Source of the DNA: Oscillospiraceae bacterium
Lineage (GTDB): Bacteria; Bacillota; Clostridia; Oscillospirales; Oscillospiraceae
Assembly (NCBI GenBank): GCA_015067995.1
Contig: SVLJ01000009.1
Span: forward strand, 37,762-101,761
Direction: 5' to 3'
Length of the DNA: 64,000 nucleotides
In this document: piece after piece, positions 1 through 7,335 of the stretch
Layout: the number at the start of each line of letters is the position of its first letter
Numbering within the stretch: position 1 is the first letter of the stretch
The notes under the pieces: model-generated
Database searches by the model: none
Told to the model about the DNA's origin: nothing
The model's input: the letters and a program-made list of their open reading frames with translations, nothing else
Position numbers and translations under genes: made by a program

Positions 1-827
1 ATCTCCAGACCCTCTGCGTTGGCTGCTTCCAGCATCCGCAGGGTGTTGTGTACCTTGCCCCAGTTCTCCTTGCCGCCGGCGGCCTTGTGGTGGGAGAGAA
101 CACCCCGTGCGCCGGATTCCCGGATGACCTGGATGAACTCCGCGGTGGCGGCGGTCAGAGTACCGCCCTCGCCGCGGATATGTGCCGCCACGATGGCGTA
201 ATACTCCTGTGCCACCTTGGCGATCTCGATGAGCTCGTCGGTTGCGGCGTAGCAGCTGGGGGGATAGATCAGACCGAAGGAGACGCCCAGAGCGCCGTGC
301 TCCAGAGCTTCCCGCAGCAGAGCCTTCATCTGCTCCAGCTCGTCGGCGGAGGGAGCGCGGTTTTCCATGCCCATGACGGCTTTGCGCAGATTGCCGTGTC
401 CCACCAGAATGGCCTGGCTTTCACCCATAGGACGATCCTTGATGGCGTCCAGGAAGGTGCCGAAGGTGCGCAGCACATCACCGGCCTTGCCGATGCCGCC
501 CACGATCTTGTCCTTCTCTTCCTGTGTGGCGTCGCGGCTGATGGGAGCGGGGGAGCCGCCGCACTGGCCGGAGATGGAGGTGGTGATGCCCTGCTCCAGC
601 TTCTCGATCATCTCGGGATGGCTGAGAATGGCATTGTCGGAATGGCTGTGAGAGTCGATGAAGCCGGGGGTCACGGTGAGACCGGTGGCATCAATGGTTT
701 TCTTTGCGCCGGTAAGCCCCTTTCCGATGCGGACGATCTTGCCTTCGGTGATGCCCACATCACCGAAGAAGGAAGGGCTTCCGGTGCCGTTGATGATGGT
801 TCCGTTTTTGATCAGCAAATCAAACAT
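1..827 (-). CDS. N-acyl-D-amino-acid deacylase family amidohydrolase (5' part, runs off left edge)
   Basis: The first 275 codons of a metal-dependent amidohydrolase; the C-terminus lies beyond the left edge. The product opens MFDLLIKNGTIINGTG, has the zinc-ligand signature PGFIDSHSHSD near residue 60 and a QCGGSPAP stretch near residue 95, as in the D-aminoacylase / N-acyl-D-amino-acid deacylase family, which hydrolyses N-acylated D-amino acids. An AGGAGG ribosome site precedes the ATG by about 9 bases. It lies downstream of a LysR gene on the same strand, after a 300-bp gap with its own promoter and a dyad repeated at the LysR promoter, so control by that LysR is likely. Family call is firm; substrate is not. 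Confidence 0.85.
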   Translation of the reverse strand, partial: MFDLLIKNGTIINGTGSPSFFGDVGITEGKIVRIGKGLTGAKKTIDATGLTVTPGFIDSHSHSDNAILSHPEMIEKLEQGITTSISGQCGGSPAPISRDATQEEKDKIVGGIGKAGDVLRTFGTFLDAIKDRPMGESQAILVGHGNLRKAVMGMENRAPSADELEQMKALLREALEHGALGVSFGLIYPPSCYAATDELIEIAKVAQEYYAIVAAHIRGEGGTLTAATAEFIQVIRESGARGVLSHHKAAGGKENWGKVHNTLRMLEAANAEGLE

Positions 828-961
828 ATTGCAGTTCCTCCTGTCGGGTGCAGTAGATTCTTCTCCCTCGATGGGGTGAGATCGGCGGACTGATTTTCGT
901 GCCCGCTTTATGAAACGATATCGCCGATATCGATTTCGGCAGGTGAAAACTCGTATTCCAT

Positions 962-989
962 ATTTTAACACAGCTTTCACACTTTGCAA
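962..989 (-). promoter_or_regulatory. Candidate promoter of the deacylase gene
   Basis: On the minus strand a TTGCAA -35 (984-989) and a TAAAAT -10 (962-967) are separated by 16 bases, about 135 bp upstream of the deacylase ATG. The rest of the 303-bp gap (828-1130) holds the dyad at 1027-1044 and no open frame I would call a gene. Confidence 0.45.
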
Positions 990-1026
990 CCACAGATTGC
1001 AAAATGATGAGCTGCAAATATTAGCC

Positions 1027-1044
1027 TATAACCTATGCGTTATA
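1027..1044. promoter_or_regulatory. LysR-type dyad operator upstream of the deacylase
   Basis: TATAAC-N6-GTTATA, a perfect 6-bp inverted repeat of LysR-box form (T-N11-A inside it). It lies about 40 bp upstream of the candidate -35, where LysR activators usually bind. The 11-base AGCCTATAACC at 1023-1033 recurs in inverse orientation at the LysR gene's own promoter (2098-2108). Confidence 0.5.
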
Positions 1045-1130
1045 AGCAAATCCGGAAATCCGTCTATTTGAAATGGCCGTTTTGCCTTTTGCCCCGGTGA
1101 TTTATATGCTATATTTTGGGAAAGCGCAGT

Positions 1131-2063
1131 TCACAGAGTGTCCGGCAGCAGCGGCGTGAGATACGGCCGCTCATCCAGATACTCCCGGCAGCAGCTGAGA
1201 AACGCATCCAGCACGTCCCGGCGTGTATAGCTCTTGGACACCATGATGCTGATCAGGCGCTGGGGCGGCGCGGGAGAGATCTGGCGGGTGGTCAGCCTTC
1301 CCGGATTCTGCGCCATCAGGAACTCGGCGATGGTGGCATGGGTCAGGAACCAGCAGCGCCGGTCGTCAAACTGGTCTGCAACCTTCATAAGCTTCCAGAC
1401 AGCGGGATAGCGGGATGCTATGTTGTCCGGGAAATGTTCCTGATACCATTTTGCGGTGACTTCATCCACAATGGATTGCCGCAGCTCAAAGGAGAGATCC
1501 AAGTCTCCCGGTGTCACAACCCTGTTCGGCAGGGGGGTGTCGACGGGGCAGAGGATCCGGGGCGGATCCCAGAAAAAAGGGGCATGAGAAAACCATGCTG
1601 TGGATACCGGATGATCGTATCTTGTGAGACGGATCGCAATGTCGTACGGCTGGGGTGTATTGGTGATCACGCTGGTTCCTGCCGGGAGGACGCACAGCTG
1701 CAGGTCGATGTCGGGCGTCGCCTGCTGCAGCTTTTCGATAATGGGCATCAGCAGATACTGGTTGATGGACAGTACCGTGGCGATCCGTAAGGTCTTGCGG
1801 CTGCAGGAATCCTTGAAGGCCTGCAGGGAATTTTCCGCTGAGAGCCATTCCCTGGCCACGGGGATAAAGCGCTCACCCTCCGGTGTCAGCAGGATGCTGT
1901 GGTGCCCCTTTTGGCGCTGCACCAGCTGGATCCCCACCTCTTCCTCCAGCCGGTTCAGATGGGCGGAAACCGCCGGCTGGGAAATATACAGCGACCGTGC
2001 CGCGGCGGAAATGCTTTGATGCTCCGCGATGGTGAGAAAGATCTTGGCGCTGAGACTGTTCAT
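1131..2063 (-). CDS. LysR family transcriptional regulator (copy 1)
   Basis: 310-residue LysR-type activator/repressor: N-terminal winged helix (residues 1-60, with SISAAARSLYISQPAVSAHL as the recognition region) followed by a periplasmic-binding-protein-like effector domain. The ATG at 2063 is preferred over one eight codons upstream because GGGAGGTACAGG sits just before it. It is divergent from a substrate-binding lipoprotein and upstream of the deacylase. It is clearly paralogous to the LysR at 31674-32606: same length, same DTPLP motif near residue 180 and similar CCREYLxERPYLxxLLP C-terminus. A consensus promoter with an overlapping dyad suggests autoregulation. Confidence 0.92.
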   Translation of the reverse strand: MNSLSAKIFLTIAEHQSISAAARSLYISQPAVSAHLNRLEEEVGIQLVQRQKGHHSILLTPEGERFIPVAREWLSAENSLQAFKDSCSRKTLRIATVLSINQYLLMPIIEKLQQATPDIDLQLCVLPAGTSVITNTPQPYDIAIRLTRYDHPVSTAWFSHAPFFWDPPRILCPVDTPLPNRVVTPGDLDLSFELRQSIVDEVTAKWYQEHFPDNIASRYPAVWKLMKVADQFDDRRCWFLTHATIAEFLMAQNPGRLTTRQISPAPPQRLISIMVSKSYTRRDVLDAFLSCCREYLDERPYLTPLLPDTL

Positions 2064-2086
2064 ACCTGTACCTCCCGGTGCGCACA

Positions 2087-2104
2087 TAAAACCAAACGGT
2101 TATA
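2087..2104. promoter_or_regulatory. LysR-type operator at the LysR-1 promoter
   Basis: On the minus strand TATAAC-N6-GTTTTA, one base off the perfect dyad at 1027-1044 with the same spacing and the same AGCC prefix. It lies just downstream of the -10, over the expected transcription start, a position for autorepression. Confidence 0.5.
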
Positions 2105-2109
2105 GGCTG

Positions 2110-2138
2110 ATTATAGAAACCCCTTCCGGGAATGTCAA
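2110..2138 (-). promoter_or_regulatory. Consensus promoter of LysR copy 1
   Basis: Minus-strand TTGACA (2133-2138), 17-base spacer, TATAAT (2110-2115): a perfect match to the housekeeping sigma consensus. Confidence 0.8.
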
Positions 2139-2330
2139 GGCGCAATATGCACTCGACGAAGGGCAGACAAGTGGATCACGGCGGCAGAGACGGGCCTCCT
2201 GATAATGATGGTTTTGGGTTCCCATCCGTGTCATGTGCTCTTTTCATGCCGTTTCTGCCGCCGTTTCCAATAAGTCATCTCCTCGCGCATGACGGGGTGT
2301 ATGATAGATAAAAAAATAGGAGGATACCAC

Positions 2331-4091
2331 ATGAAAAGAATCATCGCACTGATCCTGGCCCTGGTCATGACCATGGCCCTGGTGGCCTGCGGCGGCGACA
2401 AGCTCACCACCAGCACGCCCACCACCCCCAGCACACCCGGCAATCCCACCACCAGCACACCCAGCACTACCAATCCCAGCACCAGCACCCCTGCAACCCC
2501 TGACAAGCCTGTGGAAGATCCCGACGCCTGGAAGTACGGCGGCGACCTGGTCGTCGGCACCGCCAACGCCTGGAACACCTTCGATCCCGTGAACACCAAC
2601 GGCATCCTCGGCCCCTGTCTCATCACCCTGCATGTGTGGGAGGCCTTCGCCATTCTGGACGCCAACGGCCAGGTCTACGGTCAGGTCTTCGATTTTGAGG
2701 AATCTGCCGACGGCTGCACCATCACCCTGACCCTCCGGGAGCGGTATTTCTCCAACGGTGAGAAGATCACCATGGAGGATGCCCTGGCATCCCTGCACCG
2801 CACCGTGGGCGACCTTTCAGAAGCGGAGTATGATAAGTACTGGCCGAACGTCACCATGAAGGTGGAAGGCGATACCATCACCTTCACCCTGGCCGAGTAC
2901 AACATCAAATTCCTGGACATGTTCGCCAACGCCTATTCTGCTTTTAAGATCATGCCCAAGGAGATCTGCGACAAGTATCCCGTTACCGGCGGCGTGCTGC
3001 AGCCCAACGGTTTCATCAGGGGCGGCACTGCTGCGATCATCAATGACGTCAAGGACGCCATCGGCTCCGGCCCCTACACCCTGAGCAAGTACTCTGAGGA
3101 AGAGGTCGTTCTGGCCCGTAACGAGAAATATGTGCCCATTGTCAATGAGGGAGCCATTGGCGTTGCCAAGGAAGCCAAGTGCTATCTGGACACCGTCACC
3201 GTACAGCTGAATACGGACGCCGCCTCCCGTACCGCCGCCACCATGGCCGGCGAGTACCACGTCGGCTCCATTCAGAGCGATATGGTGGAGACCGCTCTGA
3301 CCATGGGCGTCAAGAAAGTGGACTCCGGTACTGCCTGGACCCACGCCATCTTCTTCAACCTCCATGAGTCCAATGCCGACAGCCCCGCGGCCGATGTCAA
3401 TGTCCGCAAGGCCATCCGCGCCGCCATCGACTGCAACGCCGTGATGCTGTCCGTCGTCAGCGGCGATGCCAGCCGCATCAATCTGGATCCCTATCCCGTG
3501 AGCAAGGCTGCCGCCGCCTATAATACCACCATCCTGGAGGATTCCGGCGAGTGGAACGTGGCTGACCAGGCTCTGGCCAAGGAGTATCTGGCCAAGTCCA
3601 GCTACAATGGCGAGCCCATCGTGTACCTGACCAACGCCACCGGCGCTTTCTACAGAGCTGCCATGGCTGTGGTTCCTATGATGGAATCCATCGGCCTGAA
3701 GGTGGAGCTGATGGCTGTTGACGGCGGTTCTCACGGCGCTATGCGCAAGGATCCCGCCACCGGCCACGACATCGGCTGCTGGGAGACCCAGAAGAACTTT
3801 ACCAACCCGGTGCTGCAGAGCTCCCTGTGCAACAACCTCGGCGGCGAAGGCTGGTGGACCAGCGACGCCAAGACCGCTGCCCTCCAGATCATGCAGACCA
3901 CCCCCACCGGTTCTCCCGAGAGCGTTGCTGCCTATAAGGACTTCATGCAGGCTGTCGTGGATGAGTGCCCCTGGATCGCCTTCGGCTATCCCACCGGTCT
4001 GTCCTACTACCGCGAAAATGTGGAGAAGGGCTCTGAGGGCAATATCACCTTCTACTACTGGAACGACTACTTCCTGGACAACAAGAAGTAA
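2331..4091 (+). CDS. ABC transporter substrate-binding lipoprotein, family 5 (copy 1)
   Basis: 586-residue extracellular solute-binding protein of the peptide/nickel (DppA/OppA, SBP_bac_5) class. It has a lipoprotein signal ending in LVAC (lipid-anchored Cys about residue 20), a Thr/Pro/Ser-rich linker to about residue 65, and then the binding fold, with typical stretches such as GSGPYTLSKY and VRKAIRAAIDCNAV. The start is the ATG after AGGAGGATACCAC; an upstream in-frame ATG lacks a ribosome site. No permease or ATPase genes lie nearby, so its transporter must be elsewhere or it acts as a sensor. Its mature sequence and signal peptide closely resemble the lipoprotein at 32772-34499. It is followed by two strong terminators. 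Confidence 0.93.
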   Translation: MKRIIALILALVMTMALVACGGDKLTTSTPTTPSTPGNPTTSTPSTTNPSTSTPATPDKPVEDPDAWKYGGDLVVGTANAWNTFDPVNTNGILGPCLITLHVWEAFAILDANGQVYGQVFDFEESADGCTITLTLRERYFSNGEKITMEDALASLHRTVGDLSEAEYDKYWPNVTMKVEGDTITFTLAEYNIKFLDMFANAYSAFKIMPKEICDKYPVTGGVLQPNGFIRGGTAAIINDVKDAIGSGPYTLSKYSEEEVVLARNEKYVPIVNEGAIGVAKEAKCYLDTVTVQLNTDAASRTAATMAGEYHVGSIQSDMVETALTMGVKKVDSGTAWTHAIFFNLHESNADSPAADVNVRKAIRAAIDCNAVMLSVVSGDASRINLDPYPVSKAAAAYNTTILEDSGEWNVADQALAKEYLAKSSYNGEPIVYLTNATGAFYRAAMAVVPMMESIGLKVELMAVDGGSHGAMRKDPATGHDIGCWETQKNFTNPVLQSSLCNNLGGEGWWTSDAKTAALQIMQTTPTGSPESVAAYKDFMQAVVDECPWIAFGYPTGLSYYRENVEKGSEGNITFYYWNDYFLDNKK

Positions 4092-4111
4092 GCTTTCCGC
4101 ACATATACTCC

Positions 4112-4139
4112 AAGGGACACGCCGGCCGGCGTGTCCCTT
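4112..4139 (+). terminator. Terminator 1 after lipoprotein 1
   Basis: A perfect 28-bp palindrome (14-bp arms, AAGGGACACGCCGG and its complement, no spacer), followed by TTTTCTC. Confidence 0.75.
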
Positions 4140-4149
4140 TTCTCTGCCC

Positions 4150-4197
4150 AAGTACAAGACCGGCGGCAAATTTCCCCTTGCCGCCGGTCTTGTACTT
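4150..4197. terminator. Terminator 2, perfect 20-bp stem
   Basis: Arms 4150-4169 and 4178-4197 are perfectly complementary over 20 bp around an 8-base loop, followed by GTTTGGCTTTT. The right arm contains the likely -35 of miaB. Confidence 0.75.
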
Positions 4198-4218
4198 GTT
4201 TGGCTTTTGTGATATGAT
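4190..4218 (+). promoter_or_regulatory. Candidate miaB promoter
   Basis: TTGTAC (4190-4195), 17 bases, TATGAT (4213-4218). The -35 falls inside the right arm of the preceding terminator. Confidence 0.5.
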
Positions 4219-4255
4219 AAATCAGTTAAAATAGTCTGTTTCGGAGGACATTGTT

Positions 4256-5668
4256 TTGGAAAGAGAAAAGGTTTTGGTTTCCGCTGAGGATCTGGAGCGT
4301 CAGCGGACATATATGCGGCGGGTGCGTGCCCTGCTGGAAAGCCGCGGCGTCAGTCCCACCGCCTGTGTGGACACCTTCGGCTGTCAGCAGAACGTGGCTG
4401 ACGGCGAGCGGCTGCAGGGTATGCTGCGGGAAATGGGCTTCACCCTGACGGAGGAGCCGGAGGGCGCCGACGTGGTGCTGCTGAACACCTGCGCCGTCCG
4501 TGAGCACGCCGAGGACCGTGTCTTCGGCAATCTGGGCGCTCTGAGCCACAGCAAGAAGGCCAACCCCGACATGATCATCGGCCTGTGCGGCTGCATGGCG
4601 CAGGAGGAACGGGTCAGCCAGCGGGTGAAGAAGTCCTTCCCCTATGTGAATCTGGTGTTCGGCCCCCACGCCATGTGGAAGTTCCCGGAGCTGCTGTGGC
4701 GGGTCTATGACCGCCGTGGCCGTGTGTTTTCCACCGAGGACGAGCATGGCACCATTTCCGAGGGTCTGCCCGTTGTCCGCGGTGACTCCATCAAGGCATG
4801 GGTCTCCATCATGTACGGCTGCAACAACTTCTGTTCCTACTGCATCGTGCCCTATGTCCGCGGCCGTGAGCGCAGCCGCGATCCCCAGTGCGTGCTGGAG
4901 GAGGTGCGCTCTCTGGTGGAGGCGGGGTATAAGGACATCACCCTGCTGGGTCAGAACGTCAACTCCTACGGCAACGATCTGGGTCTGGGCTACGATTTTG
5001 CCGATCTCCTCAGCGACATCGACAAGATCCCCGGCGAGTATCTGATCCGTTTTACCTCCAGCCATCCCAAGGACGCTACCCACAAGCTGTTTGACACCAT
5101 GGCTCGCTGTGAGCATGTGGCAAAGCAGCTGCATTTGCCCTTCCAGTCCGGCAACGACCGGGTGCTGAAGGAGATGAACCGCCGCTATACTCGGGAGCAG
5201 TACCTCTCCCTGATCCGCTACGCCCGGGAGAAGATGCCGAACATCGTCCTCACCAGCGACGTCATCATCGGCTTCCCCGGCGAAACGGAGGAGGAGGCCA
5301 TGGACACCGTGTCTCTGGTGAAAGAGGTGGGCTTCGACGCGCTGTTCACCTTCATCTATTCTCCCCGCCCCGGCACCCGTGCGGCGGAGTTCCCCGATCC
5401 CGCCACCCGACAGGAAAAGCTCAAGTGGTTTGATAAGCTCCTGGCCGTCCAGAACGAATGGTCTGCCAAGCTCCACGCCGCCTATATCGGCAAGACGGAG
5501 CGGGTGCTGGTGGACGGCACCAGCGACGATCCCGATTATCCGCTGGCCGCCCGCACCGAAGGTCACCGGTTGGTGCGCCTGAAGGGCGATCCCGGTCTGA
5601 TGGGCAAATTCATCAACGTCCGCATCACCGACAGCAATACATGGGCGCTGTACGGCGAGGCGGAATAA
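4256..5668 (+). CDS. miaB: tRNA-2-methylthio-N6-dimethylallyladenosine synthase MiaB
   Basis: 470-residue radical-SAM methylthiotransferase that adds the 2-methylthio group to i6A37 of tRNAs reading U-starting codons. The N-terminal UPF0004 domain carries the cluster Cys residues (DTFGCQQN, NTCAVR, LCGCMAQ). The radical-SAM motif CX3CX2C is in YGCNNFCSYCIVPYVRGRE near residue 190, and a C-terminal TRAM domain ends the protein. The start is TTG at 4256, placed by GGAGG eight bases upstream; no ATG in this frame fits. MiaA, which makes its substrate, is encoded at 12731-13675. Length is usual for the family. Confidence 0.96.
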   Translation: MEREKVLVSAEDLERQRTYMRRVRALLESRGVSPTACVDTFGCQQNVADGERLQGMLREMGFTLTEEPEGADVVLLNTCAVREHAEDRVFGNLGALSHSKKANPDMIIGLCGCMAQEERVSQRVKKSFPYVNLVFGPHAMWKFPELLWRVYDRRGRVFSTEDEHGTISEGLPVVRGDSIKAWVSIMYGCNNFCSYCIVPYVRGRERSRDPQCVLEEVRSLVEAGYKDITLLGQNVNSYGNDLGLGYDFADLLSDIDKIPGEYLIRFTSSHPKDATHKLFDTMARCEHVAKQLHLPFQSGNDRVLKEMNRRYTREQYLSLIRYAREKMPNIVLTSDVIIGFPGETEEEAMDTVSLVKEVGFDALFTFIYSPRPGTRAAEFPDPATRQEKLKWFDKLLAVQNEWSAKLHAAYIGKTERVLVDGTSDDPDYPLAARTEGHRLVRLKGDPGLMGKFINVRITDSNTWALYGEAE

Positions 5669-5679
5669 GGGAGATTGCT

Positions 5680-6510
5680 ATGAAAGTCGTTACGCTCCTT
5701 GAGAATACGGCCTGCCGCGAGGATGTTGCCGTGGGCCACGGCCTGAGCCAGTATATCGAGACTGAGAATCATAAAATTCTGTTCGACATGGGCCTCGGTG
5801 AGTCCTTTGCCGCAAACGCGGAAAAGCTGGGGGTGGATCTGGCGGCGGTGGATATCGCCGTTCTCTCCCATGGTCACAACGACCACAGCGGCGGCCTGCG
5901 GAAATTCTTCTCCCTCAACGACCATGCCAAGGTCTACGTGCATCCGGCGGCCTTCGGCAGCTACTGGGCGGTGGAGGCCGACGGCACCGGCAAGTATCTG
6001 GGGCTGGAGGACGGTCTGCGGGCAGAATTTGCAGACCGGTTCGTGGAAGCCTCCGGCGTCACCGTCATCGACGATGCCCTGACCCTGTTTGACACCGTGG
6101 GCAGCGGTTTCCCGGCGGTGGACACCTCTGCCCGGCTGAAGGAAAAGACGCCGGAGGGATATGTGCCTGACCGGTTTGCCCATGAGCACAATCTCATGAT
6201 TCGGGAGGGCGAAAAGACCGTGGTGTTCGGCGGCTGTGCCCACCGGGGCATCGTCAACATCCGGGATGCCGTGGCGGCCATTCTGGGCCGTGAGCCGGAT
6301 GCACTGGTTTCCGGCTTCCACCTGTTCAACCTGACGGAGGGCAATGAACAGGGCGATGCTCTCATCCGCAAGACCGGCGAAGAGCTGCTGCATGGCGGCA
6401 CCGTGTATTATACGGGCCACTGCACCGGCGAACACGCCTATACCCTCATGAAGGAGATCATGGGGGAGAAGCTGCAGAAAATCTCCACCGGCGGCGTGCT
6501 GGAACTCTAA
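5680..6510 (+). CDS. MBL-fold metallo-hydrolase
   Basis: 276-residue metallo-beta-lactamase-fold protein with the zinc-binding signature SHGHNDHSGG near residue 65 and later His residues (GGCAHRGIVN, SGFHLF, YYTGHCTGEHAY). This arrangement matches the group annotated as 7,8-dihydropterin-6-yl-methyl-4-(beta-D-ribofuranosyl)aminobenzene 5'-phosphate synthase-like hydrolases; the true substrate cannot be read from the sequence. The ATG at 5680 follows GGGAG and begins 11 bases after miaB, so the two are probably cotranscribed. Its stop codon overlaps the stop of the convergent small gene by a few bases. Confidence 0.88.
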   Translation: MKVVTLLENTACREDVAVGHGLSQYIETENHKILFDMGLGESFAANAEKLGVDLAAVDIAVLSHGHNDHSGGLRKFFSLNDHAKVYVHPAAFGSYWAVEADGTGKYLGLEDGLRAEFADRFVEASGVTVIDDALTLFDTVGSGFPAVDTSARLKEKTPEGYVPDRFAHEHNLMIREGEKTVVFGGCAHRGIVNIRDAVAAILGREPDALVSGFHLFNLTEGNEQGDALIRKTGEELLHGGTVYYTGHCTGEHAYTLMKEIMGEKLQKISTGGVLEL

Positions 6511-6755
6511 CGGAAAATTTCCCGTGCCAGCAGAAAGACCTGTCGAGCCAGAAGATCCTCGCTGACACTGGCGGCTGCGTTCTTTTCTGCCTCATAGGAT
6601 AAAAGCAGCTTGTGCTGCTGCGGAGACAAGGTGGCGGCAAGGGCTTCAAATGCCAGATGCTCCTGCTGTTGGCGTAGAAAGTATTCCGTACCTGCGCAGG
6701 ACAACCGCTGTTCATTTAGATGGTCTATCAGAATGGCGATATAGTCTTTTTCCAT
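6507..6755 (-). CDS. Small protein of unknown function, divergent from an XRE regulator
   Basis: 82 residues beginning MEKDYIAILIDHLNEQ, predicted all-helical, with LSYEAEKNAAASVSEDLLARQVFLLAREIF at the C-terminus recalling small helical proteins common beside XRE regulators in clostridia. I cannot assign a function. The ATG at 6755 follows AGGAG by 9 bases; the open frame upstream of it has no ribosome site. It shares a short control region with the XRE gene at 6845, including a perfect dyad, so the two probably form one regulatory unit. Confidence 0.7.
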   Translation of the reverse strand: MEKDYIAILIDHLNEQRLSCAGTEYFLRQQQEHLAFEALAATLSPQQHKLLLSYEAEKNAAASVSEDLLARQVFLLAREIFR

Positions 6756-6776
6756 AAAATATTTCTCCTGAAAAGA

Positions 6777-6806
6777 TTGAAAAGCACGATTGGGTATGTG
6801 TATAAT
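6777..6806 (+). promoter_or_regulatory. Promoter of the XRE gene
   Basis: TTGAAA (6777-6782), 18 bases, TATAAT (6801-6806), about 40 bp before the XRE start codon. Confidence 0.65.
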
Positions 6807-6816
6807 AACATACCCA
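6791..6816. promoter_or_regulatory. Perfect 9-bp dyad operator between the small gene and the XRE gene
   Basis: TGGGTATGT (6791-6799) and its exact complement ACATACCCA (6808-6816) flank 8 bases that contain the -10 of the XRE promoter. Binding there would block transcription, so autorepression by the XRE product is the simplest reading. Confidence 0.65.
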
Positions 6817-6844
6817 TATGTGCTTGTCAATAGAAAGAGGCGGT

Positions 6845-7045
6845 ATGGCATTTCATGAAAATCTGTTGCGGCTGCGGCAGGAAAGAGGATTGAAGCAGAC
6901 GGAGGTTGCATCCGGCGCAGGCCTTAGTTTGCGTGCGTACCAGAACTACGAAAGAGGGTTGCGGGAGCCCCAGCTTTCCGTACTGATCGCCCTTGCGGAT
7001 TTCTACGGCATATCGTTGGACGAGCTTGCCTGCCGCCAGCGGTGA
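6845..7045 (+). CDS. XRE family helix-turn-helix regulator (small)
   Basis: 66 residues made almost entirely of a Cro/CI-type helix-turn-helix: LLRLRQERGLKQTEVASGAG, then SLRAYQNYERGLREP, then the conserved LADFYGISLDEL. No effector domain. Start at 6845 after GAGGCGG. It is divergent from the 82-residue small gene and its promoter overlaps a perfect 9-bp dyad, so it probably represses itself and perhaps its neighbour. Confidence 0.85.
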   Translation: MAFHENLLRLRQERGLKQTEVASGAGLSLRAYQNYERGLREPQLSVLIALADFYGISLDELACRQR

Positions 7046-7335
7046 TTACGCTGCATGAGCGCGTAGCGAAGCGGAACGCGCGGCGGGGGTGCTGAGTCAG
7101 TGCTTCTGTTGCTGAGTGCAGGCCGGTGATTTCCACAGCAGCCGAAAAGTAAAACCTTTTGCGGCAAATTTGCACCAAGCGGCTTTTCTTTTGACCGTGA
7201 ACGGCCGTTTTCTTTTCGCCAAGACGAAAAGAAAATGGGGGTTCAAACGATTCCCGCAACATAGTTGCGGAATACGTTCCACGCGGCGTAACCGCGACCA
7301 GATTTCCCTGCCAATCAAAGAGAGAGGTGACCATC
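7046..7335. other. Hairpin-rich intergenic stretch upstream of mutS
   Basis: 290 bases without a gene I can support. It contains TTTTCTTTTCG (7208-7218) pairing perfectly with 7225-7235, and CCGCAAC (7254-7260) pairing with 7264-7270 around a 3-base loop. Short open frames on both strands here lack ribosome sites. It may be an interspersed repeat; that needs a genome comparison. Confidence 0.4.

Noticed and set aside
2400..2520. Repeat array in the lipoprotein gene
   Set aside because: ACC/AGC-rich repetition encodes a Thr/Ser/Pro linker after the lipid anchor; common in this family.
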